This document shows, piece by piece, positions 45,233-54,009 of a stretch of 64,000 bases of DNA; positions within the stretch are counted from its first letter, which is position 1, and each line of letters begins with the position of its first letter. The stretch is taken from assembly GCF_001458355.1 (NCBI RefSeq), contig NZ_CYSA01000015.1:625001-689000 (forward strand). Direction: 5' to 3'. Source of the DNA: Thalassovita gelatinovora (GTDB lineage: Bacteria > Pseudomonadota > Alphaproteobacteria > Rhodobacterales > Rhodobacteraceae). The notes beneath the pieces are model-generated. The model ran no database searches and was not told the origin of the DNA. It saw nothing but the letters and a program-made list of their open reading frames with translations. A program made the position numbers and the translations under genes.

Positions 45233-46048
45233 ATGACCGATGCGCACCGCCTGACTGATCGCACAGCCCTTCTGCGTAACCGCGCCCGCGCCATGCGCGA
45301 CCCTGCGCTGTTCCTGCACGAAACTGCACTGGAAGAACTCCAGCATCGGTTGGCGATGGTTAACAGAACCTTTAAGAAACCGGCCATCGTCACTGGATTT
45401 CCCGACTTTTGGGCCAATGCCCTGCCCGAGGCCACGATAGTGCCGGATGAAGATGTTCTGACGCTAGGCGAACAGGCGCATGATCTGGTGATCCACGCCA
45501 TGTCCTTGCAGTGGGCAAACGATCCGGTTGGCCAGATCATCCAATGCCGCCGAGCGCTTAAACCCGATGGTTTTTTCCTGGCTGCGCTTCTTGCTGGTCA
45601 GACCCTGTTTCAATTGCGCGCCGCCCTTGCAGAAGCCGAAGTTGAAAAAACCGGCGGCTTGTCTCCCCGAATTTTACCGATGGCGGAAATCCGTGACCTG
45701 GGCGGATTGCTGCAGCGGGCCGGATTGGCCCTGCCCGTGGCGGACAATTTGGCGCTCAATGTCAGCTATCAAACCCCATTCCACCTTATGCGCGACCTGC
45801 GCGCGATGGGTGAATCCAACGCGCTTGCCGGTCGGGCGCGCCATGCAACCCGACCTTCGATCCTGGCCCGTGCAGCCGAGATTTATCAAGCCCATCACAG
45901 CGCCGAATCCGGTCGTATCCCGGCAACTTTCGAACTTGTTTTCCTGACCGGTTGGGCACCTGACGACAGCCAACCAAAACCATTGCGTCCCGGAAGCGCC
46001 ACCGCCCGCCTTGCCGATGCGCTGGGCACGAAGGAAGGCCAATTCTGA
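45233..46048 (+). CDS. Methyltransferase-like protein (NDUFAF5/BioC-like), atypical SAM loop
   Basis: The 271-residue product matches alphaproteobacterial relatives of the NDUFAF5/BioC class in its N-terminus (RNRARAMRDPALFLHETALEELQHRLAMVNRTF), in AHDLVIHAMSLQWANDPVGQIIQCRRALKPDGFFLAALL, and in the C-terminal SYQTPFHLMRDLRAMGESNAL. The glycine-rich SAM-binding motif I is missing: the expected place reads PAIVTGFPDFWANAL. It may bind a ligand other than SAM or act without it; mitochondrial NDUFAF5 is a hydroxylase of a complex I subunit. Its start is 15 bases from the divergent comF start. Confidence 0.75.
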   Translation: MTDAHRLTDRTALLRNRARAMRDPALFLHETALEELQHRLAMVNRTFKKPAIVTGFPDFWANALPEATIVPDEDVLTLGEQAHDLVIHAMSLQWANDPVGQIIQCRRALKPDGFFLAALLAGQTLFQLRAALAEAEVEKTGGLSPRILPMAEIRDLGGLLQRAGLALPVADNLALNVSYQTPFHLMRDLRAMGESNALAGRARHATRPSILARAAEIYQAHHSAESGRIPATFELVFLTGWAPDDSQPKPLRPGSATARLADALGTKEGQF

Positions 46049-46083
46049 ACAGTTTCATCTTGTTCAAAATACTCTGGGGTGAA

Positions 46084-46136
46084 TTGCCCAAGGGGCAAGT
46101 GGGGCAAAACCCCCAATTCCTGCCTGCGGGAATTGG
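46084..46136 (+). terminator. Two hairpins after the methyltransferase-like gene
   Basis: TTGCCC/GGGCAA (46084-46089 with 46093-46098) and CCAATTCC/GGAATTGG (46113-46120 with 46129-46136) follow the stop by 35 bases. No T-run follows, so the terminator role is uncertain. Confidence 0.4.
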
Positions 46137-46168
46137 CCCCATTCCAGCCTCGAATACAGCCGTTCACA

Positions 46169-46216
46169 TTGACCTAGGCGTTCAACCGTTTATGTCGGTT
46201 GCCTAGGCTTAGTCAA
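46169..46216 (+). promoter_or_regulatory. Large dyad in the hemH upstream region
   Basis: CCTAGGC (46173-46179) plus AACCG (46184-46188) pairs with CGGTT (46196-46200) plus GCCTAGG (46201-46207), with a bulge GTTC; TTGA/TCAA can extend it. It ends 15 bases before the ferrochelatase start. It may be an mRNA structure, or, since TTGACC lies at 46169, a promoter with an overlapping operator. Confidence 0.45.
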
Positions 46217-46230
46217 AAAAGGGACACCTG

Positions 46231-47295
46231 ATGCCGGACGCCTCGAACACCGCCCTACGCCCAGCGCACGCCCCAAGCGATCATCCCATGGTCCCGACCG
46301 AAAAAGTCGGGGTTCTGCTTGCCAATCTGGGCACACCGGACAGCACTGATTATTGGTCGATGCGTCGATATCTTGGCGAATTCCTGTCCGATAAAAGGGT
46401 GATCGATTATCCGTCCTGGAAATGGCAACCATTGCTACAACTGATCATCCTGACCAAACGGCCTTTCACGTCGGGCGCGGCCTATCGCTCGATCTGGAAC
46501 GAAGAAAAGAACGAAAGCCCGCTTCTGACCATAACCAAGGAACAGGCCACGGCATTGGCCGAACTTTTGCGCGAACGCTATGGTGATCATGTCATGGTAG
46601 ATTTCTGTATGCGATACGGCAATCCTTCGACCGAATCAAAAGTTAGCGAAATGGTTCAGGCGGGCTGTACCAAAATCCTGTTTTTCCCACTTTACCCACA
46701 ATACGCCGGTGCCACGACCGCAACCGCCAACGATCAATTTTTCCGCGCTTTGATGAAAGAAACCTATCAGCCCGCCGTCCGTACCATGCCGGACTACTTT
46801 GACCATCCAAGCTATATCGAAGCCTTGGCGCAGTCAGTCGAAAAAGCTTATGCGGCAGCAGAAGACAAGCCGGAATTACTGGTCGTGTCCTACCATGGGA
46901 TGCCGAAACGCTATCTGATGCAAGGCGATCCCTATCATTGCAAATGTCAGAAAACCACACGGCTGCTCAAGGAACGGCTTGGTTGGGATGACACCCGGAT
47001 CACAACCACTTTCCAATCTGTTTTTGGCCCCGAAGAATGGCTGCGCCCTTACACTGTGAAAGAAGTCGCGCGTCTTGCTTCGGAAGAAGGCAAAAAGAAT
47101 ATTGCGGTGATCGCACCCGCTTTTGCCGCTGATTGCATCGAAACTTTGGAAGAAATCAACGAAGAAATCCGGGAAAGTTTTGAAGATGCGGGGGGCGAAA
47201 AGTTCACCTACATCCCCTGCTTGAACGCCGATCCCCTGCATATGCAAGCATTGGCGGAACTAGTCCAGGAAAACCTAAAGGGCTGGCTGGACTGA
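46231..47295 (+). CDS. hemH: Ferrochelatase
   Basis: HemH inserts iron into protoporphyrin IX, the last step of haem synthesis. The 354-residue product shows KVGVLLANLGTPDSTDYWSMRRYLGEFLSD, MRYGNPSTESKVSEMVQ, LVVSYHGMPKRYLMQGDPYHCKCQKTTRLL (catalytic His and Cys-containing segment) and WLRPYTVKEVARLASEEGKKN. The C-terminal end is typical. It is followed by a strong bidirectional terminator and a convergent tiny exported protein. Confidence 0.95.
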   Translation: MPDASNTALRPAHAPSDHPMVPTEKVGVLLANLGTPDSTDYWSMRRYLGEFLSDKRVIDYPSWKWQPLLQLIILTKRPFTSGAAYRSIWNEEKNESPLLTITKEQATALAELLRERYGDHVMVDFCMRYGNPSTESKVSEMVQAGCTKILFFPLYPQYAGATTATANDQFFRALMKETYQPAVRTMPDYFDHPSYIEALAQSVEKAYAAAEDKPELLVVSYHGMPKRYLMQGDPYHCKCQKTTRLLKERLGWDDTRITTTFQSVFGPEEWLRPYTVKEVARLASEEGKKNIAVIAPAFAADCIETLEEINEEIRESFEDAGGEKFTYIPCLNADPLHMQALAELVQENLKGWLD

Positions 47296-47329
47296 CCTGA
47301 AACAGGAGAAGACCGTACAGCGGAAAAAG

Positions 47330-47359
47330 AAAAAGGCGGTGGAACACCACCGCCTTTTT
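47330..47359. terminator. Bidirectional terminator after hemH
   Basis: A perfect 13-bp stem (47330-47342 with 47347-47359), loop AACA, with A and T tracts on the two sides serves hemH and the convergent small gene. Confidence 0.92.
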
Positions 47360-47381
47360 CATTCAAGATGTGCCAGACTGA

Positions 47382-47564
47382 TCAGTCAGCAGCAACAGCA
47401 GCAATCACAGCCAGCAGAACCAGCGGAAGCAGAACGCCGCCAGTCGAAGAGCTGGAAGCTTCTTCAACGATCACTGCGGGTTCGATGATCGGCTCTGCCA
47501 TGTTGCCGGCAAATGCAGTCGAAGCGGTGGCGGCCAGAGTGGCGGCCAGAACGAGTTTTTTCAT
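47382..47564 (-). CDS. 60-residue exported protein with C-terminal hydrophobic tail
   Basis: The product starts at ATG 47564 with GGAGG five bases upstream. It has a signal peptide (KKLVLAATLAATASTAFAG), a short acidic middle (PIIEPAVIVEEASSSS) and a C-terminal hydrophobic segment (LLPLVLLAVIAAVAA). Similar tiny proteins are found next to ferrochelatase in other Rhodobacteraceae, as I recall. Its function is unknown; the layout suggests a membrane-tethered periplasmic peptide. Confidence 0.75.
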   Translation of the reverse strand: MKKLVLAATLAATASTAFAGNMAEPIIEPAVIVEEASSSSTGGVLLPLVLLAVIAAVAAD

Positions 47565-47705
47565 AATATCCTCCAGATATTTGCTTAGCACCGATGAGAA
47601 GGCACTAAGCCCCCAAGACTTACTTCATGATAATGTCTAACCAGCTAATCGAGTCAAATGCAAACTCAACTTAGCGCGCTTCTACCGTAATTGGCCCCGG
47701 TATCG

Positions 47706-48308
47706 TCAAATTAGCAACACTTGTGTGCCAACTTTCGTCAGCCCGAACAATTCGGCAATATGTTCATTATACAAACCGATGCAGCCATTTGACGAACGAC
47801 GACCAATTTTTCTCGTGTCGTGGGTGCCGTGGATTCGGTAATACGTCCAACTCAGGTACAGCGCGTGTGTTCCCAGTGGGTTCTCCGGCCCTGCCGGAAT
47901 GAAGTCAGGCCATTCCGGGTTACGCTTTTTCATCGACGGCGTCGGTCGCCACTCAGGGCCGACAACCTTGCGCACCACGCTGGTACGACCGCGACGGGTC
48001 AATTCTTCGGTCAGTGGCACACTGGACGGGTAAAGTTTGTATGTCTCCCCATCCTCAGACCAAAAATGCAGAGCCCGGGAATCGACGTCCACCAAGACCG
48101 CGCCATTTCTCAGCGAGCTAAAATAGGGGTGCCAATCCAGCGCGCGGAAACTGGAAATATTATGCCGAACGGTTGGCGAAACGTCCTCTTCCACCTCAAC
48201 GGACCCCGCACCGTCCACATTTTGAGCAAGGGCTGGACTGCCAATTACGGCTGCGGTCGCAGCCATAAAACGTCGTCGATTCATCTTGTTCACAGTATAT
48301 TCCGTCAT
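47706..48308 (-). CDS. L,D-transpeptidase (YkuD domain), Tat-exported
   Basis: The 200-residue product begins with a twin-arginine signal (MNRRRFMAATAAVIGSPALAQ near residues 9-29). The YkuD domain runs from ~60 to 200, with LGTHALYLSWTYYRIHGTHD and the catalytic RSSNGCIGLYNEH (HxxxxxxGCxxL pattern, Cys nucleophile). Such enzymes form 3-3 cross-links or attach proteins to peptidoglycan. I place the start at ATG 48308 (AAAGGA upstream) because the longer frame begins before the signal. It is divergent from the CAP-domain lipoprotein. Confidence 0.88.
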   Translation of the reverse strand: MTEYTVNKMNRRRFMAATAAVIGSPALAQNVDGAGSVEVEEDVSPTVRHNISSFRALDWHPYFSSLRNGAVLVDVDSRALHFWSEDGETYKLYPSSVPLTEELTRRGRTSVVRKVVGPEWRPTPSMKKRNPEWPDFIPAGPENPLGTHALYLSWTYYRIHGTHDTRKIGRRSSNGCIGLYNEHIAELFGLTKVGTQVLLI

Positions 48309-48476
48309 CGAAAGGTTCCTTTCGCAGTTACTTCCGCGATTTCGCGCTATATTATGGCGCGAATGCCTCAGTCGCAAATCAAACGCTTGTTATTCGGCCA
48401 ACTCACACCGATGTGGGTTTGAATCGCAACGCCTTGCGCGTTAGGTCTATCCCAGACTCATTCGAATGGTGAAGAA

Positions 48477-48992
48477 ATGTTGCGACTTATTGGTCTTGTT
48501 CTAATTTCTGTGCTGACGCTTTCAGCGTGTACTGACATGGCATCGGACACAGGCTTTGGTGGCCGTTCCTCGCCAAAGCTTTATCGTATCCGAGTCAGCG
48601 ATGCCTCTGCGATCCAGTACCGGATGCTTGATTCGATCAATGCTCTGCGCAAATCCGCCGGGGCAAGACCTGTGGAACTGAACGCAAAGTTAAACGCCGC
48701 AGCAGCAACACATTCACGCGATATGTCGGTGCAGAACCGGCCCTGGCATTTCGGGTCTGATGGCTCGTCACCTTTGGACCGGGTCAAACGTGTCGGGTTT
48801 GAGGGTCAATTCCGCGGCGAAAACATTTCGGAAACCTATGAAACTGAACTCGTCACGCTGGGCGCTTGGATGGATCAAACAGATACACGCCGGGTGATTC
48901 TGGATCCAACCGTGACGGATGTAGGATTTTCCTGGTATCAAGAATCCAATGGCAAAATCTGGTGGACGCTGGTTTTAGGAAGTCAGTCCTGA
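48477..48992 (+). CDS. CAP-domain (SCP/PR-1-like) lipoprotein
   Basis: The 171-residue product has a lipoprotein signal (LVLISVLTLSAC, Cys18). The CAP domain follows: MLDSINALRKSAGARPVELNAKLNAAAATHSRDM (helix with conserved HSRDM), RVKRVGFEGQFRGENI and the GFSWYQESNGKIWWTLVLG end. CAP proteins bind lipids or act in the envelope; the role here is unknown. The gene lies between two L,D-transpeptidase genes, pointing to cell-wall work. Confidence 0.87.
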   Translation: MLRLIGLVLISVLTLSACTDMASDTGFGGRSSPKLYRIRVSDASAIQYRMLDSINALRKSAGARPVELNAKLNAAAATHSRDMSVQNRPWHFGSDGSSPLDRVKRVGFEGQFRGENISETYETELVTLGAWMDQTDTRRVILDPTVTDVGFSWYQESNGKIWWTLVLGSQS

Positions 48993-49012
48993 CAATTACC
49001 ACTGGCCGTTTG

Positions 49013-49045
49013 GGGCGCGACGAATTTAACTTTACCTTCGCGCCC
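49013..49045. terminator. Inverted repeat between convergent genes
   Basis: GGGCGCGA (49013-49020) pairs with TCGCGCCC (49038-49045) across a 17-base loop, 21 bases after the CAP gene stop and before the convergent transpeptidase gene. It is a likely but T-poor terminator. Confidence 0.5.
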
Positions 49046-49115
49046 TAACCACAATCGCGTCGATAGACACGGCGCGCACATTTTCAGAAATCTTCGCCGG
49101 AATGCCGTGCAGATT

Positions 49116-49610
49116 TCACGGATAGATCGAAATCGGCGTACCGTCGCGAACCATCGCATAGATTTCTTCGATTTCTCGATTAGTTACGGCGATACAGCCT
49201 GCTGTCCAGTCGCGTTCTTTCTTGTCGAAATTCTGCGGACGGCCGTGAATGAAAATATCGCCCCCGGGATTGTCACCCGCTTCCACTGCGATCTGACGAT
49301 CGGAATCGTTCGGATAGGAAATCCCCAATGACAGGTAATATTGGCTGTTGGGGTTTCTACGGTTGATCCTGTAATGGCCCTCTGGGGTTCTGCCATCGCC
49401 TCGGCGGATCTTGTCCCCGTCCGGCGCGAAACCCAATCCAATTTGATAACTTTTCAGCGTCCTGTTCTTGGATACAAGGTGCATCATCCGCTTTTGTTTC
49501 TGCACGACGACACCGGTGACTTCCTCACCTTTATAGGTTTTGAACTTGGTGCTGCAGGCCGCAAGGCCAAACAATACCACAGCCATCATCAACAGCTTGA
49601 TAACCCGCAT
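49116..49610 (-). CDS. L,D-transpeptidase-type lipoprotein
   Basis: The 164-residue product has a lipobox (LFGLAAC, Cys19) and a YkuD-like domain with EGHYRINRRNPNSQYYLSLGISYPN and the catalytic DIFIHGRPQN ... DWTAGCIAVTNREI (His and Cys). It resembles YafK/DpaA-type members, which can cut protein-peptidoglycan links rather than form cross-links. It is the second YkuD protein within 2 kb. Confidence 0.87.
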   Translation of the reverse strand: MRVIKLLMMAVVLFGLAACSTKFKTYKGEEVTGVVVQKQKRMMHLVSKNRTLKSYQIGLGFAPDGDKIRRGDGRTPEGHYRINRRNPNSQYYLSLGISYPNDSDRQIAVEAGDNPGGDIFIHGRPQNFDKKERDWTAGCIAVTNREIEEIYAMVRDGTPISIYP

Positions 49611-49684
49611 TTTTTACTGCCTCGTTCTCTTTTTTAGCCATTTATACCCCAAAACGGTCTAAAAGAGTAGCTTATATTGATCTT

Positions 49685-50908
49685 CTACACATTTTGCCGC
49701 GTTAGGAACGCGACGAGTTCAACATGTGCAGACCACCGGAATTGATCGACGACCTGAATCCAATGCAAAATATATGAAGCGTCAGTTAATATGCGAACAT
49801 CGCGCGCGAATGTGACCGGGTTGCAGGACACGAAAGCGATCCGGGCCACGTCGGATTGCGCCAATTCCCGAACCTGCGCTTCGGCACCGGCGCGGGGCGG
49901 ATCGATCACCACGGCACCGAAAGGTTTCAACTCGTCCGGCATCAGCGGGCGACGAAACAAATCGCGCGCTTCATGGCTGACCGTCTTCAATCCCGTTGCG
50001 CGCCGCCATCCCAGATCCAGCGCGGCAACCATCGCTGCGTCACCTTCGACCGCATGGACTTCGGCCCGTTCCGCCAACGGCAACGCGAATGTCCCGCAGC
50101 CAGAAAACAGATCAGCCACCTTCGCCGCATCGCCTACGATTTCCTGCACAGTGGCCAGCAACGTGGCTTCGCCATCTGGTGTCGCTTGTAAAAAAGCCCC
50201 CGGCGGCGGTGCAACCAGCGCCTTGCCAAAGCGTTGCAGGGGCGGTTCACGCTGACCGATCACTTCGTCGTCCCAAGACAACCGCGCCAGCTTGTGCGTC
50301 TCTGTTTCGGCTGAAAGCGCCAATCTCAACGGTTCATCCAACGGCTTACCGTTCCTGACCGCAATATCCAGCCCGGTTTCCGACAGGGTCGCCAGAACGT
50401 TCAATTCGCCTTTTCGGCTGCCGCCGATCATCGCCAGTTTTTCCGCCACCGGAATGGCCACCAACAAGCCGGGATGCAGCAGTTTGCAATCGGGAATCTG
50501 GATGATCACATCCGATCCCTTGGCGTGAAACCCGGCCATCGCCCCCTTTTTGGTACGGCGCACAGACAGGCTAGCCCTGCGGCGTGTCTGGGGAGGGGAT
50601 GTCACGATGGGTCTGAATTCTGCGTTCAGCCCCTGCGCCGTCAGCGCCTGCCGCACCACATCGACCTTCCAGTCGGCGACAAACGCATCCGAGGCATGTT
50701 GCAACTGGCAGCCGCCACAGCTTTTGTAATGTCGACAGGGGGCGGCAACGCGATCGGATGACGGTGTCACGATCCGCAAATCGCGCAACCGATCCCCATC
50801 AAGCGTGCCGCTGACAATTTCGCCCGGCAAGGTCATCGGTGCAAAGACCGGCCCGTCCGCAATACCATCGCCCCGATGGCCAAGTCTTGTAATCGTGAAT
50901 TCATCCAT
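49685..50908 (-). CDS. Fe-S 23S rRNA (uracil-5-)-methyltransferase-type enzyme
   Basis: The 407-residue product has a TRAM-like N-terminus (FTITRLGHRGDGIADGPVFAPMTLPGE), the 4Fe-4S cysteines CRHYKSCGGCQLQH and a later Cys in IPDCKLLH, the SAM segment VADLFSGCGTFALPLAERAEVHAVEGDAAM, and the catalytic FVSCNPVTFARD. This is the RlmD/RumA class that makes 5-methyluridine in 23S rRNA. I chose ATG 50908 (MDEFTITRL); 50929 is also possible. It follows an ABC exporter gene in the same orientation by 38 bases. Confidence 0.9.
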   Translation of the reverse strand: MDEFTITRLGHRGDGIADGPVFAPMTLPGEIVSGTLDGDRLRDLRIVTPSSDRVAAPCRHYKSCGGCQLQHASDAFVADWKVDVVRQALTAQGLNAEFRPIVTSPPQTRRRASLSVRRTKKGAMAGFHAKGSDVIIQIPDCKLLHPGLLVAIPVAEKLAMIGGSRKGELNVLATLSETGLDIAVRNGKPLDEPLRLALSAETETHKLARLSWDDEVIGQREPPLQRFGKALVAPPPGAFLQATPDGEATLLATVQEIVGDAAKVADLFSGCGTFALPLAERAEVHAVEGDAAMVAALDLGWRRATGLKTVSHEARDLFRRPLMPDELKPFGAVVIDPPRAGAEAQVRELAQSDVARIAFVSCNPVTFARDVRILTDASYILHWIQVVDQFRWSAHVELVAFLTRQNV

Positions 50909-50945
50909 GCAGCCAAATACCCCGTCCATCTCCGTGCCGGAAGCC

Positions 50946-52799
50946 CTATTTAGCAGCCACGCCAGAGGTATCGTGCACATCCGAACCGATAAACCCGCCC
51001 GATTGCCTGTCCCAATAGCGGGCATAAAGCCCCGATTTGGCCAGCAATTCGGAATGCGTTCCCTGTTCGACAATACGACCCTGATCCAGCACGATAATGC
51101 GATCCATCTGCGAAATAGTGGACAGGCGGTGGGCGATGGCCAGCACGGTTTTGCCTTCCATCACCCGTTCCAGTGCGGTTTGAATCGCGGCTTCGACTTC
51201 GCTGTCCAAAGCGCTGGTCGCCTCGTCCAGAACCAGAATCGGCGCGTCTTTCAGAATCGCCCGGGCCAGCGCAATGCGCTGCCGTTGTCCCCCCGACAAC
51301 TTCACCCCGCGTTCACCGAGATACGCTTCGTATCCGTCCCGCCCGGCGTGGTCGCGGAGGTTTTGAATAAACTCATGCGCTTCGGCTTTTTGCGCCGCTG
51401 CGATCATCTCGGCCTCTGTGGCATCGGGTCGACCGTACAGGATATTGTCCCGGGCCGAACGATTGAACATCGCGGTTTCCTGCGTCACCATTCCGATCTG
51501 CTGCCGCAGGCTTTCCTGTGTCACCTCGCGAAGATCCTGTCCGTCGATTTCCAGATGACCATCTTCGGGATCATAGAGACGCAAAAGAAGTGCCACCAAT
51601 GTCGATTTCCCCGCGCCCGAGGCCCCGACGATCCCCAGTTTTTCGCCGGGATGAATCACTAGGTCGATATCACTGACCCCACCGATTTCCCGGCCATAGG
51701 CGAAACTGACATGGTTCAATTCGATTTCGCCCTTGCTGATCTGCAATTGCGATGCATTGTCCGCGTTTTCCAACCGTACCCGAGGCGTCAGGGTTTTCAT
51801 CCCATCCTCGACCTCACCCATGCTGGCATAGATTCCCATCAGCGAAAAACTGAACCATCCGGTCATCTGCGACAGCCTAAGCGAAACCGTCCCCGCCGCC
51901 ACGATTTCCCCTGTCGTTGCCTGACCTTGTGACCAAAACCACAAGGTCGTTCCGATCAGAATGATCGGCAGCAACCCGGCCACGAACATCAGCGACAACC
52001 GAAACCCGGTCGCAAGCCAGCCAAATTGCAATGCCTTGTCACGAAATACATCCATCGCGCCCAGCGCCGCGCGGTCTTCGTGATCCGCCAACGCGAACAA
52101 TTTCACCGTCTTGATATTGGTGATCGTATCGACCACTTGCCCGGATACGGCCGCCCGCGCCCCAGCCCGTGATCCAGCGCGTTTACGTACCCGGGGCAAA
52201 AACCAACGGATCAATACTATATAGAGACTAAACCAGACCAAAAAGGCCAAAGCGACCCGGAAATCGATGGTCAATAGCAACGCCACCGATCCTACGACCG
52301 AAGCCATGGCAAAGGCCACCACATGGATCGATTCCAACGTCACCTGTGCCAGCGCATTCGCCGCCTGCATCTGTTTTTGCGCGATGCGCCCGGCAAAATC
52401 ATTGTCGAAAAATTCCACCGACTGGCCCAGCGTCCAGCGATGCAGTCGCGACAACACCAAGGGCGAAATGTTGGGTCCCAGGATCACCCCATTGGCCAGC
52501 GCCGACAGGCCAAAAATAACTGGACGGATTAAGATGAAAAACACGACGCTAAACCCAATTAGAGCCATGTTAGAGCCTAAAAAGTAGCTGTCCGGCGAAC
52601 CGCCAACCGCGCTGTCGATCACGCGACCCAGCAGATAGGCCGTACCCGCATCGAAGGCACCGGAGGCGCAGGACAACAGCGTCGCCAGCCCCACCGCGCC
52701 CCAAGCATCGGCCAGCGCCCAACGGATGAAGGCCGCGAGTTTCTGCGGCGGGGGCCGATCGGATGGCCGGAACGGATCAATCAAACGGAAAGAAGTCAT
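50946..52799 (-). CDS. ABC exporter (MsbA/multidrug-type half transporter)
   Basis: The 617-residue product has a six-helix membrane domain (about 25-330, with GLATLLSCASGAFDAGTAYLLG, FGLSALANGVILGPN and FLVWFSLYIVLIRWFLPRVR) fused to an ATPase domain (about 355-600) with Walker A IVGASGAGKSTLVALLLRLY, signature LSGGQRQRIALARAIL and Walker B ILVLDEATSALD. It works as a homodimer exporting lipids, peptides or drugs; the substrate is not evident. I placed the start at ATG 52799 (MTSFRLIDPF). Confidence 0.92.
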   Translation of the reverse strand: MTSFRLIDPFRPSDRPPPQKLAAFIRWALADAWGAVGLATLLSCASGAFDAGTAYLLGRVIDSAVGGSPDSYFLGSNMALIGFSVVFFILIRPVIFGLSALANGVILGPNISPLVLSRLHRWTLGQSVEFFDNDFAGRIAQKQMQAANALAQVTLESIHVVAFAMASVVGSVALLLTIDFRVALAFLVWFSLYIVLIRWFLPRVRKRAGSRAGARAAVSGQVVDTITNIKTVKLFALADHEDRAALGAMDVFRDKALQFGWLATGFRLSLMFVAGLLPIILIGTTLWFWSQGQATTGEIVAAGTVSLRLSQMTGWFSFSLMGIYASMGEVEDGMKTLTPRVRLENADNASQLQISKGEIELNHVSFAYGREIGGVSDIDLVIHPGEKLGIVGASGAGKSTLVALLLRLYDPEDGHLEIDGQDLREVTQESLRQQIGMVTQETAMFNRSARDNILYGRPDATEAEMIAAAQKAEAHEFIQNLRDHAGRDGYEAYLGERGVKLSGGQRQRIALARAILKDAPILVLDEATSALDSEVEAAIQTALERVMEGKTVLAIAHRLSTISQMDRIIVLDQGRIVEQGTHSELLAKSGLYARYWDRQSGGFIGSDVHDTSGVAAK

Positions 52800-52863
52800 G
52801 GTAAACAATCTAACGAACTTACCTGCTATCAAATAGCCCGCATTTACATCGGGCAAGGGAATA

Positions 52864-54009
52864 TCAGGCCAATAATTGCGCTTTGGTTAGGGTGAAGCCG
52901 GATGCGATCCATTTCGTTTCCAGCTGTTTCAACCGTGCGCCCAACGCCGGACCTTGAAGGTCCGGCATCAAATCGTCAGCTTTGACCGGAAATTTCTGAT
53001 CTGCTGCCGAATTCGCTGCCGCGACATCACTTTCTGCCAGATGCTGTTCCAACATCGCCGCGCGCAACGCCAAGATGCTGACCGCCATTTCGGCGCCATG
53101 GCGATACCCTAACACGCCGGCCGCTTCACCACTCCCAATGCCATCACGCAGTACCGCCAGCCGCCTTTTTTCGTCATTCGACAGACGTAACCCGTGACCA
53201 TCGCCGCCCAGACAAGCCAGCCGCCGCATTGAGTCGGGGGCCAGGTGAAAATGTTGTTCGATCGATATCAGCAATCCCAGCGCACGATCATCACCACCTT
53301 CAAGCACCCGCGCCAAAGTCCCCGTCATTCGCATCGACGCGACAGAATGCGCCGGTTCGGGGGCAGCCAGCAATTTACGCATCTCCGCCCCGATCCGTTC
53401 GCGCGATAGCGACCCTATCCCATCAAGATTTGCTGCGATCGCCGCTAAGGCTTCGGGATCTGGGCCGCCGAACGGATCTCCATACCAAGCGTGAAAACGG
53501 AAAAACCGCAAAATGCGCAGGTAGTCTTCGCGGATGCGCAGATCGGGATCTTCAATGAACCGGACCCGTCGGTTGGATAGGTCGTCGATCCCCATGCCTA
53601 GTGGATCGAGTATTTCCCCCTTCGGATCGGCGTAAAGCGCGTTCATGGTGAAATCACGCCGCTTGGCATCGTCGATCATATGGGCGGAAAAGGCCACGAC
53701 GGCGCGGCGACCATCGGTTTCCACATCATGGCGAAACGTGGTGATTTCGTGAGGTATGTGACCCGAAACCACCGTGATCGTACCGTGGTCTAACCCCGTA
53801 GGGATTGCTTTCAATCCCGCTTCGCGGCTCAGATCGATCACCTTTTGCGGAATCGCATCGGTGGCAATATCCAGATCGCTGACCGGAGTGCGCAGCAACG
53901 CGTTGCGCACACAACCGCCAACGAAATACGCCTGATACCCTGCGTCGGTCAGGACGCGACAAACCGCCTGTGTTTCAGGCTGGGTGATCCACGCGTCTGA
54001 AATCTTCAT
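52864..54009 (-). CDS. cca: CCA tRNA nucleotidyltransferase/poly(A) polymerase family
   Basis: The 381-residue product adds or repairs the CCA end of tRNAs. It has the GG motif YFVGGCVRNALLRTPVSDLDIATDA (DxD of the catalytic site), RRDFTMNALYADPKGEILDPLG, and the RRVRFIEDPDLRIREDYLRILRFFRFHAWYG helix. Start ATG 54009 overlaps the nudix stop (ATGA). Coupling of cca with a Nudix gene is common in alphaproteobacteria. Confidence 0.94.
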   Translation of the reverse strand: MKISDAWITQPETQAVCRVLTDAGYQAYFVGGCVRNALLRTPVSDLDIATDAIPQKVIDLSREAGLKAIPTGLDHGTITVVSGHIPHEITTFRHDVETDGRRAVVAFSAHMIDDAKRRDFTMNALYADPKGEILDPLGMGIDDLSNRRVRFIEDPDLRIREDYLRILRFFRFHAWYGDPFGGPDPEALAAIAANLDGIGSLSRERIGAEMRKLLAAPEPAHSVASMRMTGTLARVLEGGDDRALGLLISIEQHFHLAPDSMRRLACLGGDGHGLRLSNDEKRRLAVLRDGIGSGEAAGVLGYRHGAEMAVSILALRAAMLEQHLAESDVAAANSAADQKFPVKADDLMPDLQGPALGARLKQLETKWIASGFTLTKAQLLA

